The notes under the pieces: generated by a model | Database searches by the model: none | What the model was told of the DNA's origin: nothing | What the model saw: the letters and a program-made list of their open reading frames with translations, nothing else | Program-made: the position numbers and the translations under genes | Source of the DNA: Neckera pumila | Lineage: Eukaryota; Streptophyta; Bryopsida; Hypnales; Neckeraceae | Direction: 5' to 3' | DNA length: 64,000 nucleotides | Assembly (NCBI GenBank): GCA_963969595.1 | Contig: OZ018409.1 | Coordinates: 13,096,520 to 13,160,519 of the forward strand | Part shown: positions 12,211 through 23,385 of the stretch, one piece after another | How the letters are laid out: each line of letters begins with the position of its first letter | How positions within the stretch are numbered: position 1 is the first letter of the stretch

Positions 12211-12552
12211 TTAGGACCAAGGGGCATGCTGTCTAGGAATTGTAGGAACTTGCATCAACAACTTTTTTTTGAAAATTGTCTCATTTTCTCTATCGTTTGA
12301 GGAGGCATGGAATGAGATTTTGCTTCATTGGAATTATGATCACTTCAAGTAGAATGAACTTCATTGTCTTGTGCAAAAGAGGAGGTACTTCTTTCCCGAT
12401 GTTCCCCAAGGGAGAGCAACTGTCTAACTTCGTTCCTTGCCTAATTCTACAGCTTGCTAGAAAACGTGCAGTCCCTCGTTGCCTGCTACAAAATCACAAT
12501 GATAATTTCCTGGGCTACTCATTGAGGACCTGAAATGTCCTTTAAAGGTTAA

Positions 12553-15240
12553 GGTACTATTTGCATGCTTGACGGGAGGGCAAGCTCAACAAACAAAGGT
12601 GGTGTTCATGCTACATCATGTTTTTAATGTGGACTAGTTTTCCAAGTAAAATATTCATTTTTCTACCATTTTTTGGGATTGAGGGGCGCGTGGCAACGAT
12701 ATTTTTGAAAGGAATTTGGAAACAATGTAGTTGTGAGTATATTAGAGAAGCTAACTAAATTCCTTCACATGATTGAAGATTTGGGAACAAGCCAAATCAA
12801 GGGAAATCTTAAATGAGATGAGATAGGAAGACAAATAGAAGACAATAAGTTAGGTTGATGGAAATGAAAGTAGGCTTGCTAATCTTAGAATCAAGGAGAG
12901 TAGAAAAAGAGAGGGATTTGATATCCATAACCAAAATCAAGGTGGCTATTTCTCCATGGGGTATCCTCTCTTAAATCAAACACTTGTTTGAAATCCGACA
13001 TCCTTGAATACTATTTGGAGAAAACATCACATGAAAGTTAGCAAATTAAAGTGGAAGCAAACGCAATTGAAAATTAGTGTTGAGTTTGAGAAAATTCTTG
13101 GTTCGAATTAGATCATGACTGAGTTGGTTGTGAAGACTTTTTTTGGAGCTCATGTCAAAAGGATGGTATTGCAAAAGAATGAAGACACCTTAGAGGTGAC
13201 AATGTTCCATAGTCTCTTTTGCCTTTGGGAGGCCACAATATATAGTCATTAAAATTTTTGAATAGGTATCTTGGATGAATAGGTGCATTCTTGGTTCCTA
13301 CAATCTTCATGAAATTTATGCATCAAAATTTTTTGGTAATTGATGTCCTTGCATGTTGTACCTATCCTACAAGTATTCTTTGGAGACCAAAATTTGGAAT
13401 GTTGGTCTAAATTTTTTACCTTGGAGAAAATGCAAGGATAAATTTTAAAAATTATATAGGAATCATATTTGAAATCAAAGATTCCAAATTAGTGAGAGGA
13501 GGTCATAAAATACCAAATTAACTATGTAAAATAGATGACAAGTCCTTTTTTCTCCAAGCATGAGAAAAGTAAATGTTGTCTCAAACTCCGTAGAAAAAAT
13601 TCAATAGATTATTTTCAAGAAAAGGTTATTAGATGGTGCCTAGTTTTCCACCCAAAGCATTTTATTCCTTCAGAGGGGCAGCTAGTGGATAGAGTGATCT
13701 TCACTAGAGTAACAAAGTTATTTGCATTCTTTAATATAACAAACCACGCAAAATGTGGATGATAACACATTTATTAAATCAAATATCCATATATTCATCT
13801 TACATCAATTATTGCTAAAAGAAAAAGAAAAATATAATGTAGAATATTTCAGTAAAAAAAACTAGGATTGCTCACTAAAAAAAATTCTTGCCCCTACTTG
13901 AACCTTCCTTGTAATTTTGAAGTTGACAGTACACTTTGATTAAGGTAACTTTGCATACAAAATTATTTGAATATGCTTTGTAGTTTTAAAGTGCTATGTT
14001 TTTGTTTGACCGTGTTGGGATTCAAAAGGGGATTTGAGATTCTTTTAGAATGCACTTTTGGACAATGTATGGACAACTATAAATTTTTGAAATGCTAAAA
14101 ACTAATGGCCCCCAAATTAAATCAACCCCAGGTTCTCAATCATGTGAAAGAAGTTCACATTGTTGACAAGAATCTAGATAGGACAATTTTGCGAATGGGT
14201 CACACTTAGGTGTAGGTACCTTATTTATAAATATTTAAGTTCTCAATGCAGCAAAAGATGATAGTTGTCTTTTGATTAGGCAAATTGTCTACAATTGTGC
14301 ACCAAGAATTTAAAGGAAGGAGAAGTCTCCTCCCATTCCTTGCCTTCCATTGACTAGGGATAAATGTAAAAGAAATTTTCATATCTAGATGTATTAACTT
14401 TATATGTGGTAAGCATTTTTTGCTACTTACACAAGCATCAAATTCTCTTCATTGATCCCTTCAAGTGCATCACAATAGAACTTCTTCTATCATGACCAAC
14501 AAGAAGAAATAAATCATAGAAGAACAAAACAATGTTGCAATGCAACATTCTGTTGAAGAAAGAGATAAAAAATATAAGCATCAATTTTGTTAAATTGATG
14601 GTATTCCAATATTTTGGCACGTTTTAGAATGTGTATTTTAAAACATAAATACATACAAGTCCTAGACTTTAGATCTTTGTGTACATAAATGTCACACTTT
14701 TTTTCACCCAAATTCCCACAATGCTCCACTTTAACGAAATTAATGTTTTATCTTTATAATTCAAATGTCATTTGGAAAATCAAAGAAGGTTTGGATGATC
14801 ACAAATAATGGATGGTGTTTGTGAATGTGTTAGTTTTATTTTTCAGAGATAAAATTCCATGTCTAATACATGTAAAATTTACAATTTCCTCTGGAGAAAT
14901 TTTCAAACTACCATGATTTACTGAGACAAAAGTGATAAAAAATCATATCAAATACAAAATTTTCTAAGAAAAATCTCAAAATCTCAAAATATACATACAA
15001 TATAGTATAGAATGTTACAATATGAAAATAATTTCCAAAGCATTCTTTCTTTAGAGTTGTGGTTATTGATGCTCTACTTCAAACTTCAATATATTAATGC
15101 TCATTTTTCAAAATTTTCAACTAGAGACTTGGAAATTAAATTTAAAGAAACCTCATTTTGTTAATTTTGCTTTAATTCCTCAAGTACCAAAGGGACACAA
15201 TGTGTCTTCTTCCATTAGAGAAAAATTCAACCCATTAGAG
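12553..15240. other. Repeat blocks C and D (second copy) and AT-rich DNA, no gene seen
   Basis: 12970-13560 aligns with parts of 22270-22330, 25728-26530 and 27280-27550. 13615-14400 aligns with 5110-6480. Matching landmarks include GGAGCTCATGTCAAAAGGAT and CAAGCATGAGAAAAGTAAAT. The frames are broken in all copies. From 14400 to 15240 I see only AT-rich DNA. Confidence 0.5.
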
Positions 15241-15249
15241 GGCTGTTCG

Positions 15250-15291
15250 AAGTTGACATGCCATGCTATTCTTTGCATGGCCTGTCAACTT
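15250..15291. repeat. Short hairpin, 17-bp stem
   Basis: AAGTTGACATGCCATGC (15250-15266) pairs with 15275-15291 with one mismatch around an 8-nt loop. Flanking AGAG..CTCT sequence suggests a tiny fold-back element rather than a terminator or miRNA gene. Confidence 0.5.
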
Positions 15292-15375
15292 TGAAATTGC
15301 TCTTGGTGAGTAGTCAAGTCTCGCAATTTTTTTTTTTTTTTTTTAAATATTTTTTTAAATATTTTTGAAAGATTA

Positions 15376-15376
<1 letters not shown>

Positions 15377-15451
<75 letters not shown>
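15377..15451. repeat. (ATT)n microsatellite
   Basis: An almost pure run of about 25 ATT units, preceded by a poly-T tract near 15330-15345. Confidence 0.95.
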
Positions 15452-15452
<1 letters not shown>

Positions 15453-16194
15453 TATTTATTTTTTAAACATTTTTTATTCAGAATTTTTTGTTACTGCACC
15501 ACTGTTGCTATAGTTTCAACAGGGCAGAAATAGGGGAAAAACGATTTTTTTAGCAAAATAAAGCAAATTTCAGGGTACCTCAGAGGGCTGTGGAGCAACC
15601 CTCTGGAGGCCTGAAATTTTCAATGGCAAATCTTGGTAGAGTGAAATAATTTCAATATTTTATAAACTAGGATTTGATAGAGCAACAAGTTGGCATACTT
15701 GTTGCATTTCTCATTTTTCAAAATTTTTATGTGAGCATTATTTAAATAATTATTTAGGATATATAGTCTTGTAGAAAAAAGGAACAAATATACTTATCTT
15801 ACAACGAAAAAAATAGTTGGGATGGAAAAAAAATTCTTCAACCATTCTAGTCTTTTTTAGCACAAATAAACTAATTCCAAAGAAAAAATATTCCATATTT
15901 GTATTTTTTGTAATTAATAAAATAAAAGGTTCAATTTGGTGTGATTAAGAACACAAAATAATTATCATGATTCCAGATCTTGGAAGATGTTCCAAAAAAT
16001 ATGCAAATAATATAAATTATTAAATTTTAAAAACTGATGCATATATAAATTTTGAAATTTTTTGTAGGATCTAATTTGCTTAGTTTTAGCTTTCTAGTCC
16101 TTCTGTTTGAAAATTTGTACAAAATTGAGAGAGTTTTCTTATCTCTCATATTTTGAAATTAAAAGATATTGCATTTGCTTTAGATTCCAAAACC

Positions 16195-16505
16195 ATTTTT
16201 GGCATGGTTGTCATATCAGAGGGAATTCACTGTTCACGGACAGAATCAAACCGATTAGGGCTGACCGGCTGCTAACTTCAGAGCTTTGTAACTTTTGCAA
16301 AAATTCTTCAAATCGGGCAATTGAGATGTTTTTTGGCATCTACAGTTTTTTTGTAGATGTCGAAGAACATCTCAATTGCCCGATTTGAAGAATTTTTGCA
16401 AAAGTTACAAAGCTTTGAAGTTAGCAGCCGGTCAACCCTAATCGATCTGATTCTGTCCGTGAACAGTGATATTCCGTCTGATATGACAACCATGATTTTT
16501 GGGGA
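16195..16505. repeat. Fold-back element, about 310 bp palindrome
   Basis: The arms (about 16203-16344 and 16352-16493) are inverse copies with only a few mismatches around a 7-nt loop (16345-16351). The apparent reading frames on both strands encode the same peptide only because the DNA is palindromic. The arms are more GC-rich than the surroundings, with strings such as TGTTCACGGACAGAATC. No target duplication could be fixed. Confidence 0.85.
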
Positions 16506-17202
16506 AGATAAGACATTATTATTCCTCTTCTTATAAATTTTTTCTCCCAAAAATTGGGTTTAATTTTTGCCTATAAAGTTGATCATCCAAAATTGTTATA
16601 ATCTAAAAATCCAACAATCAACATTTTCCATGATTAATTCCATGTGTACTAGACAAAGTATTTTTTACTTTTGTATGGTTGAAATTATAAATTTCAAAGC
16701 ACAATTATGTGCAAAAAAAATCAAAGTGGAAAAATTCATTGAAAACCTCTAGTGTCAGAAAGTTGTTGGGACTTGAGGGGGGTTATAGCAAATGAAATCA
16801 TTTTGGATTTAAAAATTGAGTTTTAATTGGAAAAACTGAAAATATTAAAATACATTGTGTAGAAATACCATTTAAATTTTTTTATAACTACCATGTACAA
16901 AATAAAAAACAACCAATATGACTTGAAATTAATTCAATGATATGAACATCACATTCATAAATTTGGAAGGAAAAAATTGGATAAAAATTATCAGTTCTTC
17001 AATACAAAAAAATCTTCTTTGAACATCTAAAGGACACTTTTTGTCTTCAATATCCTTCCAAGGTTAATCCTATAAAACCACACCACCCAAAAAATTGGTG
17101 AATGAATGACTTTCAAGATCCTTGTAGAAATGAAAATTGCACCTATTGGACCAAAATTTAGATCATTCTTGGCAAAGCACCTTGTGGATAGATCCTTAGA
17201 GC

Positions 17203-17600
17203 TAAGGGAGCCGACTTATTGTCAGCAATTACGCATATTTGCAGTGCAAGGCAGGATTCTTCAAGGGAGGAATTTTCCTATGTGTAGAATTGAGTTAAGA
17301 ATGTTCCTATAATTTTCCAAATTTTTATTTTTCAAAACATGATTACTATGATTTTTTGTTGAAGATTCTATTCGACCTATACTTGTTATCTATAGACCTC
17401 CCTATTTCTGACCATGGGCTGAAAACAAAATCCACCAAGGGCTGATTGCAATATTGATCATCTTGTAGCCAATCATAATGCTCCACAACTGCATCAAGAA
17501 CCGCGCCATAATTAAGGACCGTTCTTTTCCTGCTAAGCAGATGGTAAACAATCTATTGAGTGAGAATGGGGTGGTGGTCGAGAATAGGTCGGCTCCCTTA
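17203..17600. mobile_element. Candidate TA-flanked MITE, 394 bp
   Basis: AGGGAGCCGACTTATT begins at 17205 and the inverse AATAGGTCGGCTCCCT ends at 17598; TA lies on each side (17203-17204, 17599-17600). TA duplication would suggest a Tc1/mariner (Stowaway) type. The right end overlaps the TTAA start of the next element, so the exact target site is ambiguous. Confidence 0.45.
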
Positions 17601-18321
17601 ATCCTAAAATGACAGGCCTATGACCATTTTTTCAAACTTCGAAGTCCCTTATAGCGTATGCTTCCATTTTGCAACTATATATGAATCATTTTTTTTATAT
17701 CTTTTTTTCAAAGATGTGATCACATGTCATGTATAAGTCATAAAAATTTCAAATTATTTTGTGCAAATTTGTAATTAATGTGAATTTTTCAACAAAAAGT
17801 GAAAAAAAATTCAAATACAAAAAAATTTGAAAAATTTGAAATTTTCTTTATAGGTTTGCACAATTGTATAAAACCTTGTAGTGCAATTCAATTTATTGTG
17901 TCATTCAAGATTTCAAAAATTGACACTCCATTGATAGAGGCCTAAAGTTAAAAAGACTATTGAATTTTAGGAATTTTTTAAATTTTAAATTGAAGGAGAG
18001 TCTAAATTGATAACCTTTGCTTCATTAGTTGGCCTTAAATTCAAAAAACAATCATTTTTATGGCTTATATTCACATTAAGAGAAATGAGCAAAGATTGTC
18101 AAAATACACTACATATGGTGGTGATCCATGGATTTGCCATTACATAAGTCAGTCCAAAAAATACCACATGAAGAATATATCCAACATCTTTCATTGAAAT
18201 TGAATTCAAACAACTTCTTTTATAAATTTGGAAGAAAAAACAAAAAAAATTCTTCTCTGAGGCATTCCTAAAATCTTCCAAAGGACACAAAACGTCACCT
18301 CCAAAGGCATTTTAGAATTAA
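17598..18321 (+). mobile_element. TTAA-flanked element, family B
   Basis: TTAA at 17598-17601 is followed by TCCTAAAATGACAGGCC. The inverse at the far end reads TTCTAAAATGCC, with TTAA at 18318-18321, leaving 716 bp inside. Its left half matches 46490-47100 (TGACCATT..TTTCAAACTTC, CCATTTTGCAACTA). It has no coding content. Confidence 0.65.
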
Positions 18322-19797
18322 GGTGTAGTTACCTTCTACTTTGGTGAATACACTACAGTGAACTATATCGTTTTTCATTCAAGAGATCTAGACCTTTGTT
18401 GCTTTTCACTCATCGGAGACTGAAAATGATTTGATTTTAATAACCAAGTTGGACCCAAGTTTTGTAGTTTGTGATTTTCTTAACTCACCCCACTTTTTGT
18501 TGCTATTTCAGTGAATGAAATGCTAAGTGGTTTGCACTAGTAATGCTTAAAAATGTTATGTATCAAGAAGAGTAGAGATTGAGTATAGAAATTGAGTAAA
18601 GGGAGATCAAAATGTTATATCTAGTCTAATTCAATTGTGTTACGCCTACAAACAAATGCAAATTGGACTATAAATTCTACCCTTCTTCTCTCCAAAATCT
18701 TCTCTCCATTGATGCATTGATTCCTATGGCGTGGTATCCCTCTTTGCACATTTTGATATTTCTTAGAACGACCAATGATCTCTGACTATAAATTTGACCT
18801 GTAGTAGTAGACTCTATGCTGAATGATTTTGAACCAACGAGTGGTGGTTAGAATGTTTCTTTGAACTACAAGATTGAAGCTAGTTCTTGCTTACTAAAAC
18901 CGTTCAATCTTTGTGTAAGATTATTGAATCTAGAGATGTTTGCACATCAAGTTGATCTTGAATTTTTGCCAAGGCGGAGCATTATACTACAAATAACTTT
19001 GACCTAAGATTGTTGTGGAGTATGGGCATGAAGAAAGAGTCTCCCCATGGTGGTTTGAGATGATTTGTGCTATCCTTGAACAAATAGAGCATTGTATGGA
19101 CCTTGTATGCTTCCATATCTACAAAGATTTCAAGCAAGGTGCAAGCATGACAATAGAAGTGATCTGACATTCAAGCACTAAAATAAGGAATACGAAAACC
19201 ATTTAGGATCTAAACCCATCCTGGCCTTTGAGACCAACAACAATGCATCTGGTGTAAAAATGACTTCACTAAATGTCTAGGGCTACTCATCTTTAAGAAA
19301 AAAGATGGAGTTGTGTTCACTCACTCTACTGTCACTTTCACTGGTCTACCCAACCTAAATTTTTTTATTTGAGTGAAAAAATTTGACCTCAACAAATTTG
19401 GGTATCTTACTCAAAGTGGTCTCTCCACATCATAGCTCTTTCACGTCCCCTAAAAATCACACCTACTACATACACTGAAATGTTTGAAATGGCACAAATA
19501 GTATCCTCTATCTAAGGAAGGTAAGTGCAATGAAAATTCCTGAGTGCCTGGACAAAATCTGCTAGACTGTAATGTTCTTTCAAGTTTCAAACAAACCAAA
19601 GTACAGGTATTCTCAAATGGAACATACCAGGCATCAATCAATGAAGCACACTTGAAGGAGAAAGAAGATATTTGTCATTAACATGCTGTACATACGACAT
19701 GATACATAAACAAGCACAATCTGGAAGAGACTAGCCTCTTCCTTCAATGAAACTCTTAACAAAGTTGCCAGGTGTTTGCCATCAAAGCTCATCAGAA
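18322..19797. other. AT-rich spacer downstream of the AP2-like gene
   Basis: No reading frame, repeat boundary or RNA gene could be supported. The last few hundred bases are presumably 3' UTR of the minus-strand gene that ends at 19798. Confidence 0.4.
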
Positions 19798-21036
19798 TTA
19801 GATGCCTTTCAAACGCTTCACTTCGCGCTCTAACCCTGATTTTATTGTAACCAACTCCACATTGCGTCCCTCCAACTCAGAATACCGTCTCTTCAACTCA
19901 GAGTTCTCTCTCTTATAGTCAACTAGGTTTCTATCTTGTTCTTTGATCCTCTGTTGATAAAGGCTTGCCACTTCAAGGAGTCGGTCGGCTATGAAATGCT
20001 GATTAGGGTCTGTGAACAGTGACAGTCCATCCACTTCATCTTCTTGTGGACCAAAGGGAAGAGATTTTTGCTGTGAACCTTCGTCTATCATCAGCTCGGA
20101 GATTGCAGCACCAGGATAGTAGCCTTGGATGTCATTCAACATAGTACCCTCAGACTGTGAAGAACAAGGTCCAACCAGTGATGGATCTTCCTCGTTTACG
20201 GTTGCCAAACCTGGTTTAAGAAGAGAACTCGCCACCTCGGTGAAGCTTACATCAAAATCGTTAAGCTCATATGCACATTCTTCGGTGTTCCCTTCAAGGA
20301 GGTAATCCAGAGAAAAATCGGTACCCTGGTCTGCACCAAAAAATTCAGCGTCATCTGCCCACCCTGACGTTGGAAACACGGGCACAATGAAACCCTGGTC
20401 CCAAGTTGACAGTGCTGGTTCAACATGAGGAATTGCACCTTCTGTGTTGAGGTCTCTGTTCACTGCAACGTTGGAAACAATCTCTGCAGACCGTGACTTG
20501 ATTGTGTCCAGTGGACTTGCCCCTGAGGACGATGCAAGGTGCACTTCCGGGCTCTTGTAAATTGCAGCAGAAAAAGATGCAATAGCCTTCGCACAAGGAT
20601 GAGACGAATCACGAACATTCGCAATCTGCGCACCAGGATGAAGTACACTTGAGTGATTGTTGGTCCCATTCAACAGGACCGTTGAAGCTTTCGCCTTCCT
20701 GAAATCTTGGACGACCTCCTTTGCCTTGCCTGCCACCCATTTCGCCTTCTCCTTGCCGTGGCGGAAATCCAGTTGCTCGTTCCACGATGAATCGATGGTG
20801 AAGGGGCGACCGTTCCCTAGATCCAAGTGAGGTCCTGCCTTCCCATAGTAAAACGCTGCTATTTGATGCACAATCTGAGCCTCCTCAAGGGTGTCGTATC
20901 CACCAAGAGCAAGGCAGTTGTATACTAGAGTTTCACCTGACGCAAGAGTCTCTCTTGGTGGTTTAAACCTAGGTTCATACCTTACACAGTCCCCAGCCTT
21001 GCTTTGTCGGGACCTCCGATAAACACCAGAAACCAA
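19798..21036 (-). CDS. AP2/ERF-like protein with C-terminal coiled coil (412 aa)
   Basis: A single open frame of 412 residues starts at 21036. It is clearly protein-like, with balanced composition and higher GC than its flanks. Residues 1-80 resemble a degenerate AP2/ERF fold. An early SGVYRR strand region is followed by ALGGYDTLEEAQIVHQIAAF, which matches the family's LGxFDTxEEAAxAYDxAA core, and then by YYGKAG. The middle is acidic and Ser-rich, as in activation regions. The last about 65 residues (RLLEVASLYQQRIKEQDRN onward) show heptad-like Leu, Glu and Lys spacing and should form a coiled coil. That combination would fit a dimerising nuclear DNA-binding protein, but function is inference. 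An upstream exon cannot be excluded, because the domain starts almost at Met1. Confidence 0.6.
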   Translation of the reverse strand: MVSGVYRRSRQSKAGDCVRYEPRFKPPRETLASGETLVYNCLALGGYDTLEEAQIVHQIAAFYYGKAGPHLDLGNGRPFTIDSSWNEQLDFRHGKEKAKWVAGKAKEVVQDFRKAKASTVLLNGTNNHSSVLHPGAQIANVRDSSHPCAKAIASFSAAIYKSPEVHLASSSGASPLDTIKSRSAEIVSNVAVNRDLNTEGAIPHVEPALSTWDQGFIVPVFPTSGWADDAEFFGADQGTDFSLDYLLEGNTEECAYELNDFDVSFTEVASSLLKPGLATVNEEDPSLVGPCSSQSEGTMLNDIQGYYPGAAISELMIDEGSQQKSLPFGPQEDEVDGLSLFTDPNQHFIADRLLEVASLYQQRIKEQDRNLVDYKRENSELKRRYSELEGRNVELVTIKSGLEREVKRLKGI

Positions 21037-21424
21037 GCTTGCTCGGGAATTTTCCCTTTCGTGATTCTGGCAAGCTTGTACAGATTGAGAAAAGGAATAT
21101 GTTCTAAGAGTATTTGAATAGGGGTTGACATAATGGCCGTTTGAAAGAATATCCCATTCTTGCTGAGCTTGCGTGTTCCTAGCCTAAACTATTTCAAATT
21201 TGAACGAGCTGATACTTCTCGGGCTACAGAAGCTAGAGATACACTTTGCCCTTGCACTGAGGAGACATCCTTATGGTTCTGGGCTTATGGTTGCTTTAAA
21301 TACCAGCAAGCAAGCTTATAGTGGGAACTGAAGGAAATTCCTACATGGTAAAGCTTTTCAGTAGGTTTAACAACTATCTCTCTGGAAATCAAAAATTGAT
21401 TCAAGCAGACGAGCAAATACTATG

Positions 21425-21965
21425 ACTCATCGATATGGCACGAGAACCGCAAATAAGAGAGAGCGCTCGCCTTGGAAGACAAAATCCCCACAGCATACTC
21501 CTATCAATACCCTGCCCTTCAAATTCACAGTACAAGAAGAGTACAATAACTGAAGTGTCTATTCGGTGGTTCTAGTAGCTAATACGTAATTCCAGAGTGT
21601 TGCCCTGCACTGTAAACACGATCGAACCCTCTCAAACATCGATCTGAGCTTCGAATGTCACTGACCAGGCGCTACATGTAAGACGGTAGATGCTATGATT
21701 CATCAATATGGCACACGAACCACAAACTAGAGAGAGCGCTCGCCTTGGAAGACAAACCCCCGCAGCACATTAGCTCCTATCGATACCTTGCCCTTCGAAT
21801 TCACGGTACAAGAAGAGTACAGTAACTGAAGTGTCTGTCCGGTGGTTCTAGTAGCTAAATAAGTAACTCCAGAGTGTTGCCCTGCACTGTCAACACGATT
21901 GAACCCTCTCAAACATCTGAGCTTCGGAGGACTCTGACCAGGCGCCATAAGTTTATAAGACGGGA
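21425..21965 (-). repeat. Two tandem copies of the roughly 265-bp repeat A (possible SINE)
   Basis: Copies at about 21425-21695 and 21700-21965 share ATATGGCAC.CGAACC.CAAA, GAGAGAGCGCTCGCCTTGGA and CCAGAGTGTTGCCCTGCACT. On the minus strand each has a box resembling a Pol III B box (GGGTTCGATC or GGGTTCAATC) and, about 40 nt upstream of it, GCGCCTGGTCAG resembling an A box. They lie about 400 bp upstream of the AP2-like start. Confidence 0.6.
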
Positions 21966-21969
21966 GAAA

Positions 21970-22260
21970 CGCTGCGGGGGTGGTACAATACCACCCATGA
22001 TCAAAAGACGGGTGGGGATTTACGACCCGGCCCCTGATGTGGGGTCATCAAGATATCATCAACTTTCATTGACTGTCATGTCTCTCTTCTTTTGGGATTG
22101 TCTGTACTATTATGTTATTATTATTCGGACTAATCACCGAGCTTCCCTGGGGGTATTTTGAAGCAGCGTAGAGGCGGGGTACACTTCCGCAGCTCTGCAG
22201 TCCGCGTTTCCATGTGCCGACTAACAGCATTCCTCGAAGTTGCCTAGAGAGAAGGTATCC
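21970..22260. repeat. Paralogous repeat block B, copy 2
   Basis: Pairs with 7905-8215 (GGTGGTACAATACCACCCA; GTCCGCGTTTCCATGTGCCG). Here there is no TTAA insertion at the position equivalent to 8209. Confidence 0.65.
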
Positions 22261-22699
22261 TCTTGTAAAACAGAAACGTGTTTGAGATCCAGCAACCCTG
22301 AACTATATGGGGAAAATATCACATCGATGTGTTAGAGGCTTAGAGCAGCTCCAATGCAGCGACTGGATCACGCACGGAACAGCATAATGACAGGCCTACC
22401 AAAAAAACACGCCCCAATGCATACAGCATGGATCCTTTTATTTTTCCAGACCCGGCATTTTCCATCCACTGCATTTTAAGGGCATCGTCACAGCAGAGTT
22501 GCCAAGGAGGAGCACCAAGTGGCGCTTTGGTGAGTGGATTTGAAAAGGGGCTTTACCACTCTTCCTTTGCCCCATTGCTGACGTGCCAAACAGGGGCGCC
22601 AAAAATGTAATGGGTCCCATATATGTAATGCAGAAGATATTGATGGTTTTAAAATGAAAGTCAAATTTTTTTTACTTACATAGTTGAGAACTAGATCAC

Positions 22700-23385
22700 A
22701 TTGTTTCAAAGCCATTTCCAACTTAGTTTGAATTTTTGAGCTAATAGAGAAGCTCACTATATACCCATGGGGTGATAGGAGGTAGAACAATCAATGTGGG
22801 ATAAGTAATTAGATGTAGGAGTTCCACTACTCATAATTTATTCAAAAGTAGGAATTGTGTTAAAAGTAGAATTTCAGACCTCATTTAGGCATAGTCAAAT
22901 AACTTTTTCCAAAAAAATTTGAACTAATAAAAGTTGGTGAATCAAGTTAAATTTCATCTCCAAGAATCCATTTGAGATTTAGAGTCTCGAATAAAAAGTT
23001 ATAGACAAATTTCAAAGTGGGGTTGAAAGGGAATTTTTTTGACATTTTCAAACATTCTTTCTGAAATTTGTCCATAATGTCTGATTGGAGACTCTAAATC
23101 TCAAACGGATTCTTAGAGATGAAATTTAACTTGATTCACCAACTTTTCTTAGTCCAAATTTTTTTGAAAAAGTTATTTAACTATGCCTAAATGAGGTCTA
23201 AAATTCTACTTTTAACACAATTCCTACCTTTGAATAAATTATGAGTGGTGGAACTCCTGCTACATCTAATTTACTTATCCCACGTTGTTTGTTCTTCCTC
23301 CTACCACCCCATGTGTATATAGTGAGCTACTCTTCTCACTTAAAGTTCAACAAAAGTTGAAAATACTTTCATTCCAATTTGAATA
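22700..23385. repeat. Fold-back element, about 685 bp palindrome
   Basis: The left arm (about 22700-23030) and right arm (about 23050-23385) are inverse copies with moderate divergence. Landmarks are CTCACTATATACCCATGGGG against CCCCATGTGTATATAGTGAG and GAGATTTAGAGTCTC against GAGACTCTAAATCTC. The centre is near 23040. It has no reading frame. Confidence 0.85.

Larger units (their letters stand above)
8712..12213. mobile_element. PIF/Harbinger DNA transposon, both genes and both ends present
   Basis: The element occupies 8715-12210 (3496 bp) with TTA duplicated at 8712-8714 and 12211-12213. The termini begin GGGCCACTTCACACTACGGC on the left and, inverted, GGGCCTCTTCACACTATGGC on the right; similarity extends about 38 bp. 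It carries the two genes known for the superfamily, a MYB/SANT-like protein (plus) and a DDE nuclease (minus), facing each other with only 6 bp between stops. Further copies of the terminal motif lie inside both ends. Everything looks recent except one nonsense codon in the nuclease gene. Confidence 0.95.
8209..12552 (+). mobile_element. Older TTAA-bounded element that hosts the Harbinger
   Basis: TTAA at 8209-8212 is followed by CTCTTGAAGGACATTTCAGG. Near 12526-12548 the inverse reads CCTGAAATGTCCTTTAAAGG and is followed by TTAA at 12549-12552. The termini share an inverted AAGGACATTTCAGG, but differ from the CCCCTAAA families. The paralogous block at 22230-22270 reads through this point without an insert, though the match there is loose. 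The inner 3.5 kb is the Harbinger, so the host element was probably about 0.85 kb. Confidence 0.5.

Noticed and set aside
13095..13120. GGTTCGAATTAG as a tRNA B box
   Set aside because: No cloverleaf or A box at the right distance on either strand.
16107..16550. Matching frames on both strands near 16.3 kb
   Set aside because: Same cause: a fold-back DNA palindrome.
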